This document shows, piece by piece, positions 53,930 through 64,000 of a DNA stretch of 64,000 bases. Position 1 is the first letter of the stretch. Each line of letters begins with the position of its first letter. Position numbers and translations under genes: made by a program. The DNA comes from Piezodorus guildinii (lineage: Eukaryota > Arthropoda > Insecta > Hemiptera > Pentatomidae): NCBI GenBank assembly GCA_023052935.1, contig CM041292.1, positions 116,742,936 through 116,806,935 on the forward strand. Direction: 5' to 3'. The notes under the pieces are model-generated. The model ran no database searches and was not told the origin of the DNA. It saw only the letters and a list, made by a program, of their open reading frames with translations.

Positions 53930-56031
53930 TATTATTAATCTTTTTTTCTCTCTCCTTTACTTTTCTAAATAATTAAGTCTATTTAATGTATTTCTGCTAG
54001 ATATGGCATCTTTATTTGTAACATTTATGTTATTCTTAAGGCACTAAGTCCCAAACTAGATAAAATCGTTTTCGATTTCTATTTTCATATCTACTTCTCA
54101 TATATTCCTCGGAAGAAAAGTATATGATATATAAAAATAGGTTCTAATATAATTAATTTACAGTAAATTACAACAATGTAAGAATTTAGTTTTTATTTCT
54201 CACAGATAATGAACATAATTGTATCTTCTGAACAATAGATAATAAGTATGTATATGACATAATAAAACAATGAAAATCTAAATTTTTACTAACCACTTTT
54301 GGTGAGATAAACCAACGATCACCAATATCGTGCTTGGAATAAGAACACAAGAATTTTATCTTCATTTATGTTTCGTTTCATCAGATACTCTAGTTTTCCG
54401 ATAAAGAACATTTTAAAGTTAAATGACCAGAGTAAATACTTTAATCGTTACAAATTTGTTCAAAATTAAACTCCAAGTTTCTTTAACAAGTAAGTCATTT
54501 TAAGGTTCTTAGAAACGATACAGAGGGATACCACAATTGCAAATTGATCAAAGACAGTGATAAAAAATACTACCGTCAGTTCTGTCAGGCGTTTTATTGG
54601 CTAGATCTTGTTTTAAAAAAAGTATAATTCGTTTCCTTATACATCATTTGATATAAAGCTATAGATTCTATATCATGCTTTACAAGATCTTGAAAACCAG
54701 GTTGTTCTCAATCGATATTTTTATAAATAGGAGAAATGATTCCAACATTATATCATAAAAAGGTAAGAAACCGACTATGATTCAATTTTAACGCTTCTTG
54801 CCTCCTGAAAATTGTTTAATAATGCCTGAATAGCCAGACTTGAAGAAAGAAACAAAAGGGATTCCATAATTTAAGTGGTTCATCAACTATTAAAAACTTT
54901 ACGGTAGCCCTAAAATATTAATTGAGCTTATGCCATTTCTTAACCTTCTGGATTCAGCCTTCCTAAAATTTTCATAGGGACTTTTAAATTATTTATGAAC
55001 TCTTCAAGGCGGCAAAAAGTACACAAACAATATATTTCCGGTCTTTTTTTTTTCTGACTTTGTTTAACGCCGTGATTTAATTCGGTTACTTAATCCAATA
55101 AATAGAAAATGTTTCTTAGTATTATAATCAAATATTATTTCATAGCGTATAAGCACTTCCGATCTAATAGTTTTAATTATAATAATTCTCTAGAATTGAC
55201 GTTTCAACGATTTATCATTTACCTATTCATTTAACTTTGTCAAAAACTACTTTTAAAAAAAATTATAACAGGAAAGAGTTTAGTTTCAAACTATGCTATA
55301 TTGGGCTTGTTGAATTAATGATCATGAATTACATTTACATCTAAGCATAAAATTTTGTTTTATAAAAATGTATTTTCCTGCAGTAAAGAAATTGAAAATT
55401 AAGATTGATTCCATATAGCTTCCTATACCTCTATTTTCTTTTAGGATCTTAGATAAGTGAAAACTATTAATTTCATTTCAACTAATTTTTTTTTTTGTTT
55501 AATTATAGCCTTAATTGGAGTTTGGGTCTTTCTTTTCAAATTATTAAAAGATAATAATAGGTATGGTGGGCAGAAATGATGATATATTTAAAGTTAATCG
55601 GATATGTATATTTATTTTTTATTGTTTATTGCCAGTCATGAACGATCCCTTGAATCATATGATCAAATAAACTTCTATACTTACAGATCAGACATCATAT
55701 TTTATTTAAATGTTCACCTTGCATATTTACTTATTGTGTTAAATAATAAAGTTACTAGTTACAATAAATAAATGAAATAAAAATTATTATTTATATGATA
55801 TTTCTCAATTTTTGTTATTTGTTGAAGTTTCAGGATTGTGTCATTTATAATTGTCTAATATTAGACATTTTTTATTGATTGGGACACAACTTGGAAACGA
55901 TTACAACTGGTTTTTGTTCTGTTTTTTAGAGAAAAAAAAATGTATTTATTTATTTTACAACTTGTCTCAATAATGACAATAATAATAATAATGGTGCTTA
56001 AAGATCATATTCGTCCAATACTTACAGAAAA
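53930..56031. other. Long AT-rich stretch, no gene seen
   Basis: About 2.1 kb with no frame above 60 codons and no repeat match. Confidence 0.4.
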
Positions 56032-56039
56032 AACAAAGG

Positions 56040-56319
56040 GGTTACCTGTAGCATGGTGATTATTAGCATAACAGCCTCCTACGCCAAAGGTCCCGAGTTC
56101 AAACCCGCAGGTGGTCCTAGGTTTTTTTTAATGGAAGTAAAAAATCCTTAATTATACCGTCCTTCAGAGGGGACGTTAAAAGGTGGTCCCAAGCCTGTGC
56201 GATGTCAGGTACTCGTTAAAGATCCCTACCCTAATTCAACCTGAATAGACAAAATTTATGACTCCCACTGTAGCATCGTACGACTAGCCATAGCAGCATA
56301 AAGGGACGTTAAATAAATA
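56040..56319 (+). mobile_element. SINE1 copy 4
   Basis: AACAAAGG at 56032-56039 and 56320-56327 is a likely 8-bp duplication, though it overlaps the AAAC tail. The head is GTTACCTGTAGCATGGTGAT, the B-box GAGTTCAAACCC. The hairpin arms GGTTTTTTTA/TAAAAAATCC and tail TTAAATAAATAAAC match the other copies. Confidence 0.85.
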
Positions 56320-56506
56320 AACAAAGGTAAAGTCAAATTGCAACTATTAACGGAAGAAAATAAATAATAGAATGATGGTAGCCATATTTTGTTCGCCCGT
56401 TGAAGGTATCATATAAATCACCATGTAAACAATATAAATTTATACTTCTTGCCAAGTAGTCTAGAATATATTATATAATTTCTCTCTATATAAGAAATAC
56501 GATTAG

Positions 56507-56625
56507 GTAATGGATGTTTTGGAATGATGTTGAGTTTGCTGAAGGAGGATAAGATTGATAGAGTGGATGTCACCAAGTTGGTTACGGAGGACCCCAAGGA
56601 AGTAGAATGGGAGGACTTTAACTGA
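56507..56625 (+). CDS. Possible small terminal exon, unrecognised
   Basis: After an AG at 56505-56506, the plus strand is open as NGCFGMMLSLLKEDKIDRVD and VTKLVTEDPKEVEWEDFN, then TGA (56623-56625). The ATG at 56524 starts 33 codons. The product is compositionally balanced and acidic at the end, unlike the Ile/Tyr/Lys-rich chance frames around it, and the DNA is locally GC-richer. It could be a last coding exon of a host gene or a retro-derived fragment. I do not recognise the family. Confidence 0.2.
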
Positions 56626-56639
56626 AAGCCGCTTAAGGA

Positions 56640-57340
56640 GACAGATCACCGGTGTCTTGGCTCTAATGAACAGCCTGTCTCCTCTTCCTTATAATTCAAT
56701 CCCTTGTCTTCGGTTCGATTAATTATAGTTATCTTCAATAAGTGTCGCTTCCGGATAATATACTTAGGTTCTTGTGCTACCGACAACGTTCGTCCATTTT
56801 GTATATTTTTAGATAATAAAAAAAAAACTTTGATAGAGAATAAAGAATTCAGAAGCAATGGAATGATATAATTTAGGAATAAAAAAGTCTTGCGAAATGG
56901 TCTGTGTGTATGTAGTAGGTCGTTTTTACACAATTTTACGATTTTCATAACAGCTATAATTATTTTGTTTTAACAAGTTTCTTCACTATATGGTTCTGTT
57001 ATTGTTAAAACAGTATTTCAAAACTTTTTCCTCTTATACATTTAATTGTATTTGCTTTAAATAATTATGGGTAATTATTGCTTTATTGGTTATGTTACTA
57101 TGGGTATTTATTGTATTATTGGTGATTGATTGTTATAAAGCTGAGGCTCTAGTTGCAAATACTGTTTAATTTTTTTTTTTTTCATATTGAATATATTTTT
57201 CATAAGTAAAAATTACAAATATGTATAAATTTAAATAACTCAAGGCTTTCACGGTCAGTATAATCATCTTCCTAGTCATTTTTTAGATTAGCCCCTGTTT
57301 TCAACATTTTTTAACAAAGTTTCACCAGACATGCTACACT
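56640..57340. other. AT-rich spacer, no gene recognised
   Basis: A 100-codon minus-strand frame (56646-56948) has a hydrophobic, Lys-rich product with no family resemblance. Confidence 0.3.
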
Positions 57341-57352
57341 TCATCCTGAAGA

Positions 57353-57384
57353 AGTTGGCAGCATATCTGGAGAAGCGTTGGTAA
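57353..57384 (+). ncRNA. Hammerhead-like motif, copy e (diverged)
   Basis: CCTGAAGAAGTTGGCAGCAT then ATCTGGAGAAGCGTTGGTAA. The GTTGGTA end has the U expected before a hammerhead cleavage site, but both boxes carry substitutions (CTGAAGA, GAAG). Confidence 0.25.
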
Positions 57385-58647
57385 ACAAATTTCGATTGGT
57401 TAAAAAAAAAGATAACATGATCGAAATCAGAAAACGACTATGACGATAACAGTCTACATTTACTGAATGAACAACAGTTTTTTTTACCGTTTTATCCATT
57501 GCTCTACATATTCATATCATTCAAAAAACGACATGCATTTAGTAAAATAATAGATACGATATTCCTTTGACTTATTTTCGATATCAGAATAGATCGCTGT
57601 ATGAGATCAAACAACAAGACTAATATCTACTTGCAATGAAATACTTAAAAATCGAAACTGTTGAAAAATAATTATGACATAGCATGGATATTTACTATAA
57701 TCATTAAGTGCCAAGTTTTTTAAAATTTTATTTCAATGGAAATAAAAAGAAAAGAAATACTCAAACGATACGGTAAACTATATGAAGAGGGAAATATTTA
57801 TTTATATAATACACCAAATTTATAGTATATAATATATATTTCACTATAGTTTCAGTAACAATATTTTTCGTTTTAAAAAGAAAATATCACCATAAATACT
57901 CGGATAATAATTAATAAAAGTATATAAATTAATTAAAGTTTGATTTACAATTTATTTAATGTAGAATTCGTTTATCGTCTAAGGAATATTAATTTCAACG
58001 ATTTTAAAATAATTGCAAGGAATATTTATTTTGGCAAACCTTCATTTCTAAACAACACTAATTCTAGTTTCATTATAATTTTTTTTTTAATTACATAGAT
58101 GATAAATCTATTAATTATTAAAAAATTAAAATTGTTATACATTAAATTATCATGATGACTACTGGGAACAAGAAAATCAGAAAATAAAAAATCTTCTTGA
58201 GACTAAAAATGCCAAGAGAGAAAATATCAGTCTCTGCTACGTCGTTTATCAAATGAGGGAGGCCTTGCTTGTTTGGAACCGAGAAAATATATTTTCTCCT
58301 CTCTATATAAAATCATGTGTAGAATCAGGGCAGAGATAGATGGTGCTACGAAAGATATTGGGAGCCCTTACTGACATTTATTGAATTTGATCCACCCCTC
58401 CACAACGTTTCTACCATCCAGCCCCTACGACAAAATTTTATCCAACTTAAACCGGAACGGCTTACTTTAAAGTTATCTACAAGAAGTTATAGTATTTTTC
58501 AAAGATGATTAATTTTTTTAAATTTTCTCAGTGTTGTATTTCGTCGTAAGAATTCTATCTCAATTCTTAAATTCTATCTAAATAAGGTCCTACTGTCCCA
58601 TACCAGTTTAATGTACGTGATAAATTGGTTCTTAATTCTTCCCAAAA

Positions 58648-58650
<3 letters not shown>
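57385..58650. other. AT-rich stretch, no gene recognised
   Basis: At about 58140-58450 the plus strand contains broken frames such as LLRRLSNEGGLACL that could be LINE debris, but they are too short and disrupted to call. Confidence 0.3.
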
Positions 58651-58652
<2 letters not shown>

Positions 58653-58724
<72 letters not shown>

Positions 58725-58727
58725 ATA
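58653..58727. repeat. Compound (TA)n-(TG)n microsatellite
   Basis: About 23 TA units followed by about 14 TG units. Confidence 0.95.
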
Positions 58728-59022
58728 AACAAAAATAAAACAAGAATTATGCACATGCGAATAAAATATTGAAATGATAAATCTTGACTGATCTAGTTTC
58801 AAAAACATATTATTGTTATAGGATAGCCCTAATCAATTAGAGGTCAAAGAATATCTTGGATGTGATGAGTTAATTTTACGTGTTGATTATTCAATGACAT
58901 TTTTATTTATTTTATTATTGATGAAATTTGAGATAATGGATGTTTATATGGCTGATACTTTTCTGTAGGGTATATATAATTTTATCTTACATTGATGTTT
59001 GTTCTAGTATTGGATTTTAAAT

Positions 59023-59025
<3 letters not shown>

Positions 59026-59077
<52 letters not shown>
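59026..59077. repeat. (TA)n microsatellite
   Basis: About 26 TA units, 45 bp upstream of the second hAT-type MITE. Confidence 0.95.
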
Positions 59078-59080
<3 letters not shown>

Positions 59081-59121
59081 AATACGAGTAAATGTTATTT
59101 TATACATTTATTTTAATATAT

Positions 59122-59270
59122 TAGGGGTACTCACTAAGTTTGCTATAGCTTGCTATTTATGGTATTGTGCCAAACCCATCAATTGTATACAGGAAATAAC
59201 TGTAGAAACTCGACGGGTTTAGCAAAATAACACAAATAGCATGCTATAGCAAACATAGTGAGTACCCCTA
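59122..59270. mobile_element. hAT-type MITE, copy 2
   Basis: 149 bp, TAGGGGTACTCACTAAGTTT at the left and the inverted complement ending AGTGAGTACCCCTA at the right. The core AATTGTATACAGGAAATAAC matches copy 1 in inverted orientation. No 8-bp duplication is recognisable, so one flank has changed. Confidence 0.7.
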
Positions 59271-59281
59271 TTGTAGTGAGT

Positions 59282-59310
59282 CCTGAGAATGGAGAAAATT
59301 CCGAAACGTA
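59282..59310 (+). ncRNA. Hammerhead-like motif, copy g (diverged)
   Basis: CCTGAGAATGGAGAAAATTC then CGAAACGTAG: a GGA(G)-loop-TTCC stem before an intact GAAAC box. The first box is altered to CTGAGAA. It directly abuts the MITE end. Confidence 0.25.
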
Positions 59311-59936
59311 GACTCCAAGAATTTTTAGAAGAATTAAGAATCATTTATTTATCATTATTATATGTTTCATCCGAATAATTAATTTCAATATGATTTTAAT
59401 GTAAATTCTGGGTAAATAATTTAACGCTTCACACTAAAGCTTACTTATTACGATACGATAATATTATAATTTACTATTAAATAAAAATTAAACAAAAATG
59501 ACCCTACTTTACCGAACAACGGATTGAGCTTAAAATCATACAAATGTTTAAATGTATATGTATGATTTATTAAATTTTTATTTCCACTATTCCCAACCTC
59601 TTTGCACACGTTATCTGCAGCATGTGTAATGTAGCAGCATGTTTTGTCTTTCAGGGACATTTTGAATTATTGACAAAATATATTTAAAAAATTCATATAT
59701 ATTTTTAGAAAGAATAATTCGGCAAGCATTTAGGAGTATAATAAATTAATCTGTAGTAAAAATGTCTAATGAATAAATACAATATTACGTTCTGAAGTGA
59801 GGGATCAGAGTTGAACCTACAAAATGATAGAATCGATTTAATCCTGTTTACCTTACCTTTTAAATACGTAAGAATGGATATTGGCTATTAAAATTGCCTA
59901 GGTGTAAAAATTCGAATTGAGAATTCTTTCAATTAC
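59311..59936. other. AT-rich spacer, no gene recognised
   Basis: A 70-codon minus-strand frame (59448-59660) is unrecognised. Confidence 0.3.
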
Positions 59937-60860
59937 CTATGTATGAAATATATATACTAAGGGAAAGCATTGCGATCGTGAAAATTTTCGAATTCCAGTT
60001 TTTAACGGAAATACACTCCCTGAGTCCAAATAACGAAGTCACACAAAAAGGTTTGTGTGTCCGTGTGTGTATAATACTGAAAATTCATATTTGAGACAAC
60101 TAAAGGTCCGAGATATTGGTGTACCATAAGGGCCTTTTTATAATATACATTTTACAACTTTTCACGACTTCCTCAAAAACGGTTTAAAGTATTTTGATTA
60201 CACTCGCTATATCGATGACAAATTTTACAATATTTAATATGATGTAAGTTTAATTCTATTTGAAATAGTCTGACACGTTTAAAATGCCGATAGTATAAAT
60301 TTTCTTCCTTAAAGGACCCTTAATTTTGTAGATTCAAAAAAATAAAAGATATCATCTTATGAACATAGATAAAAAAACGGTTAAATATACAAGTTGAACG
60401 AATTTAATAATCAACCAAAGGATAAAAAAGCAAAACTATATTTTAAGCGTATTTTTTGCTTTTTATATATTAAGAACAGTAATATAGACGTATCGCCCCC
60501 TCAGACCGTCTCCCACGTCTTATTAAATTGGTTAAAGAAATTTTTTGGTGGAAGAAATAGAAAGAAAGCTGTATGTTATAACTCTATTTTGGGTAAAACG
60601 TAAACTTTAAGTGGCTAACCTGTAAAATGAAAGATTTTGAGTTAACCACTTATTCACGACCGCCACAGATATAGAAATATTATTTAATCTAAATCATATG
60701 TTTCTAACGAAAATGAATACAAGCATTATTAAAATCTACTTGAAATATTTTTCAAATTGTAGTATATTTAATAGTTTTTAAATTGATTTTAACAAGTCAA
60801 AGTAAGTGAAAGTCGTGTGTTACACACACCAGAATTTTTAAAATAATAATCAAAATAGTT
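59937..60860 (+). repeat. R1 interspersed repeat, copy F
   Basis: Starts ACCTATGTATGAAATATATA and GGGAAAGCATTGCGATCGTG. It continues with the (GT)n block, AAACGGTTTAAAGTATTTTG, TATAAGTTTAATTCTATTTG and AACAGTAATATAGACGTATC, and ends GTAAGTGAAAGTCGTGTGTT then ACACACACCAG. A 69-codon frame (60394-60603) is not conserved in the other copies. Confidence 0.75.
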
Positions 60861-60919
60861 GTTGATTTCTTAAAAATATTAACCTTTACCTCAAGAAGTT
60901 AATGAACGAATAATAAGGA

Positions 60920-61290
60920 ATGATTGGTGGATGCTGACGTAACTAGCAAAGGTCGATGGCAATCATAACAAGAGGAAAATATCATTTCATCCCGTTATTG
61001 GCATCGATCAGCATTACTTCCGTCCCGACAAATCTTCTTATTGAGTTGATAAAAGTTTGCCCATAGAGGTTGTCGGAACTGGCTGCGCCGGTATTAGGGG
61101 AAAATCGGTTCCAATGTCGGGGGGACCCCGGGAGAGTTGGTTAATAAGCTTAGCCAGGGAGCCTAAGTAGTTAAGTACCGATACAGCTAATACTTACCAC
61201 TCAGCTTCACTCCAGGCAACTTTCCTACTTCCTTCTCATCCAGAACTTATCCAACTTGATCAGTTTTATGTGCAGTTAAGTCACTCTAAA
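60920..61290. promoter_or_regulatory. GC-richer island
   Basis: AACTGGCTGCGCCGGTATTA and GTCGGGGGGACCCCGGGAGA are the GC-rich core. No frame and no repeat match. Candidate regulatory DNA. Confidence 0.2.
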
Positions 61291-62087
61291 AGCAGCTTGT
61301 GTGGCTGGTTGCTTACAAGCGATTATGTTAGGGAGGATATGAAAGAACTTAATGCACAGAAAAAAAAAAAAGAAGGTATTTATAGTAAAAAAATCAAACC
61401 ATAAATTCTAACGGTATAATGCTTGTCATTTAGTTTAAACTATATGGTAAAAAAAAATTAGAAAAACTTAAAACTTTAACAAAATACTTAGATTAAAGTA
61501 CGTAAGGTGTATGGCGACGATAGAATGATTTTTATTTAGTGGATTCATCTTTTTGCTTAAATTTATATCAGTGATTCTTTGATATTGTTGGTCCTGTAGG
61601 TGTGCATTTTCAAATTTGTTTTTTATTTTTTTGCATGTATTTTGCTTTAAATAATAAACTCTATCACATAGTATAAGGTATAATATAGAAAGCTATTGAT
61701 AAAGAAAGTAAATGTATGGTAAACTTATAACTTTTCCGGTCAATATCACATGTAATTAGATTGATAAGTACGCTGTGTGTGATAGCAACCCTATAAAGTT
61801 GAATTATTTAATTCAAATAATAATTTATTGTACTTATGTACAGTTTTAAATTTCAATAAAAGTAATTGAACAAAATAAAATTAAATAAGTCCCGATTTTT
61901 AATAAGGGTCTTTTCTTTTTTATTCTCTGTAATATGCCTGAACTCTAATGGTAAATAATTACATGTCAGTCATATAACAACTTAGGAAACTTACATAATA
62001 TCAATATCTCAAATAGCCGATTGGACGTTCAGAGAGCCTGGCCAATTTTTATTTACACATCTGTTTTCAAGGTTCAAGAAACCTATA
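61291..62087. other. AT-rich spacer, no gene seen
   Basis: Nothing recognised up to the mariner. Confidence 0.3.
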
Positions 62088-62089
62088 TA

Positions 62090-63375
62090 TCGGGCTGATG
62101 CGAAATTAATGCAGGTCTCCTCTATTGCAATATCTTAATTCCAATTGTGTAAACAAAGCTAATCCTAACATTGATCATTATTATACCAAAACAAACCTTA
62201 TCTAATACCCTCTCTTTCACCATGAATTTGTTTAGTAAAATCGTTTTGTTCAGTGTGTTCAAAGGTCTTGAATCGAAAATGTCAAAGTGCGATTTTCGTC
62301 AAATTTATTTTTACGAATTTAAATTAGGGCGCAGCGGTGCGCAAACGGCTCGTAATATTAATGAAGTGTGGGGTCAGGGGGCTATTAATGAGTGCACGGT
62401 GCAGCGTTGGTTCCAGAAGTTTCGCAGAGGAGATTTCGACATCGAAGACAAGGAAGGTCGGGGCCGTCATCTTGCTCTGGACAACGACCAGCTGAGGTCA
62501 AAAGTGGAAGAAGACCCAACCAAAACCACACGAGAAATGGCGGCGGAACTCGGTGTGAACCAATCCACAGTTGTACGCCACTTGGAAGCAATTGGTAAGG
62601 TAAAAAAGTTGGCCAAGTGGGTGCCACACCAATTAAACGACCACCAAAAAAATCGCCGCTTTGAAATCTGCTCCATGCTTGTGACACGCAATAAAAATGA
62701 TCCATTTCTCGATCGCATTGTGACGTGCGATGAAAAATGGATCTTATACGACAACAGAAGGCGTTCTAGCCAATGGCTGGGCAAAGATGAACAACCAAAA
62801 CCTTTCCCGAAGCCAAACCTGCACCCAAAAAAGGTTATGGTCACAGTTTGGTGGTATAATGCTGGTGTTATTCACTACAGCTTTCTCAATCGAGGTGAGA
62901 CTATAACTGCTGACAAGTACTGTCAAGAAATTGACAGCATGAATCAAAAATTGCAACGTCTTTGCCCAGCATTGATGAATCGGAAGGGGCCGATCCTGCT
63001 CCACGATAACGCCAGACCACACGTTGCACAACCAACGCTTCGACGACTGCACGAGTTGGGCTACGAAGTTCTCCAACATCCGCCTTATTCACCTGACCTC
63101 TCTCCTACAGACTTCCACTTTTTCAGGCATCTGGACAACTTTTTGAGGGAGAAAAATTTTCAAAACCAGGACGACATTGAAAATTCTTTTCGTGATTTCA
63201 TTGAGTCCAGGGATTCGGATTTTTTTTCTGGTGGAATAAGAAAGCTTGTTGAACGTTGGCAAAAGTGCATTGATTCAGATGGAAATTATTTTGATTAAAT
63301 ATATATGGTTAAAGTAAAGATAAGGCGTATTTACAATACCTACTAAAAACCTGCATTAATTTTGCATCAACCCAA
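62090..63375 (+). mobile_element. Mariner element, complete
   Basis: 1286 bp between TA dinucleotides at 62088-62089 and 63376-63377. The left end is TCGGGCTGATGCGAAATTAA, then TGCAGG. The right end reverse-complemented is TTGGGTTGATGCAAAATTAA, then TGCAGG. The ends thus match over about 26 bp with three differences. It carries one uninterrupted transposase frame and is the full-length relative of the deleted copy at 48829-49740. Confidence 0.95.
62279..63298 (+). CDS. Mariner transposase, DD34D
   Basis: Cut-and-paste transposase of 339 residues from ATG 62279, the usual mariner length. An in-frame ATG at 62222 would add 19 residues, and the frame is open further 5'. The N-terminal half has two helix-turn-helix segments (about 6-55 and 75-105). 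The linker motif WVPHQL is at 114-119. The catalytic triad is D151 (VTCDEKW), D243 (LLHDNARPH) and D278 (YSPDLSPTD), with 34 residues between the last two, as required for mariner. There are no stops or frameshifts. It is possibly functional; activity cannot be judged from sequence alone. Confidence 0.95.
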   Translation: MSKCDFRQIYFYEFKLGRSGAQTARNINEVWGQGAINECTVQRWFQKFRRGDFDIEDKEGRGRHLALDNDQLRSKVEEDPTKTTREMAAELGVNQSTVVRHLEAIGKVKKLAKWVPHQLNDHQKNRRFEICSMLVTRNKNDPFLDRIVTCDEKWILYDNRRRSSQWLGKDEQPKPFPKPNLHPKKVMVTVWWYNAGVIHYSFLNRGETITADKYCQEIDSMNQKLQRLCPALMNRKGPILLHDNARPHVAQPTLRRLHELGYEVLQHPPYSPDLSPTDFHFFRHLDNFLREKNFQNQDDIENSFRDFIESRDSDFFSGGIRKLVERWQKCIDSDGNYFD

Positions 63376-63377
63376 TA

Positions 63378-63590
63378 GATTAGACGCACTATTGTTAAGG
63401 CATTTATTAGTTATCATAGATCAAATAATTCTCCTAAAATGAAAAAAATCAAATAAACTATGCACAAAAACTGTGACTATGGCGATAATATTCTCATGTT
63501 AGTCCAAATTTCTACTAATGAGAAATGAAATATTTTTAAAAAGAGAATAAATGGAGGAAAATACATTATATAAGTGAGAACTAAAAAAGG
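63378..63590. other. AT-rich spacer, no gene seen
   Basis: Nothing recognised. Confidence 0.3.
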
Positions 63591-63594
63591 ATAC

Positions 63595-63880
63595 AGGGAG
63601 GGAAGAAACCTTGTTAGTGGTGTGTGAAGCCACGGCCGCCATGAGGGGGGTGATAAAATATTTATTTGCGTATTCTAAATTCAGAGCAATTCTGGGAGGG
63701 TCCAGGAGCAATAAAGCGGGAATTGGTTTTGCCGCGGAACAAGAAGGAGCAAAGAGCTGGCGCCAATAAAACCGGTACAGGCTCCGAATCGAAATCGCCC
63801 CGGCCGCCCCCCGGACGGCATACAGATGTTCCCACCGCCCGTCTTACGCTCTATCCGTCGAATAATTGAAAACATCTCAG
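63595..63880. promoter_or_regulatory. GC-rich island at window end
   Basis: AGCCACGGCCGCCATGAGGG and CGCCCCGGCCGCCCCCCGGA make this one of the most GC-rich blocks. Overlapping frames of 64-70 codons on both strands (63499-63875) are unrecognised. Candidate regulatory DNA or untranslated exon. Confidence 0.25.
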
Positions 63881-64000
63881 TTCTCTTACCAGTCTTAGCG
63901 CCTTTTCAGGTCTATAATAACCTGCCTTTGCTTAAGGTTACAATCAATAAAATAAGTCAGGTAAAAAAAATACTAACTTTATAATGGTTGAAATAATCGG

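Noticed and set aside
53492..53972. Frames encoding long Ile-Tyr runs
   Set aside because: They are translations of (TA)n microsatellites; only the non-repeat part on the minus strand is LINE-derived.
58140..58450. Possible LINE debris (SNEGGLACL)
   Set aside because: Frames are short and broken and the match is too weak to assign.
1..64000. CRISPR arrays, operons, bacterial promoters or phage genes
   Set aside because: None seen; the retroelements, SINEs and base composition show animal nuclear DNA.

Overview
The window is AT-rich eukaryotic nuclear DNA, with long poly(A)/(T) runs and many (TA)n tracts. It carries Ty3/gypsy, jockey-like and CR1/L2-like LINEs, tRNA-derived SINEs, and mariner, Tc1, piggyBac and hAT-like relics. 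That mixture suggests an invertebrate, most likely an arthropod. A copepod such as a sea louse is a guess from overall character, not something shown by a marker gene. I recognise no intact host protein-coding gene, no rRNA gene, no true tRNA gene and no CRISPR array. The window reads as a gene desert or very large intron.

The most notable object is a 4.36-kb Ty3/gypsy-type LTR retrotransposon at 26800-31161. It has two 565-bp LTRs in which I saw no difference by eye, a 4-bp ATAA target duplication, a candidate primer-binding site and a polypurine tract. Its single open frame of 1055 codons encodes, in order, a SAP-like domain, a coiled coil, Gag with a CCHC knuckle, an integrase with HHCC, DD35E and GPY modules, and a C-terminal macro domain. 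The macro domain resembles the TARG1/OARD1 ADP-ribose hydrolases and keeps both catalytic-position residues. Protease, reverse transcriptase and RNase H are missing, yet the frame is open across the gap. It therefore looks like a recently mobilised non-autonomous element whose enzymes came from elsewhere.

At 62090-63375 lies a complete mariner with an open DD34D transposase. An internally deleted, frameshifted 912-bp relative with the same ends lies at 48829-49740 in the opposite orientation. Older DNA transposons include a piggyBac remnant (8131-8959) with TTAA ends and a Cys-rich C-terminal exon, two Tc1-like relics (37508-38173 and about 38885-39657), and a ~148-bp hAT-type MITE (5289-5436 and 59122-59270).

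Three tRNA-derived SINE families are present: SINE1 with four copies, SINE2 with at least four, SINE3 with two. Several have clear target duplications. A non-coding family of about 1 kb, called R1 here, occurs many times and forms a head-to-head palindrome at 35.4-37.3 kb, with a SINE3 inserted in its centre. Another family, called R2 here, has an inverted-repeat pair at 42.3-43.3 kb. Its ends carry a CTGATGA-hairpin-GAAAC motif resembling a hammerhead ribozyme core, and the motif recurs elsewhere.

Between the repeats are about fifteen GC-richer islands of 150-450 bp, some with TAAT homeodomain-type sites. They may be regulatory elements of a flanking or enclosing developmental gene; this is inference. 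Two short open frames (46069-46278 and 56507-56625) are the only weak candidates for host exons.
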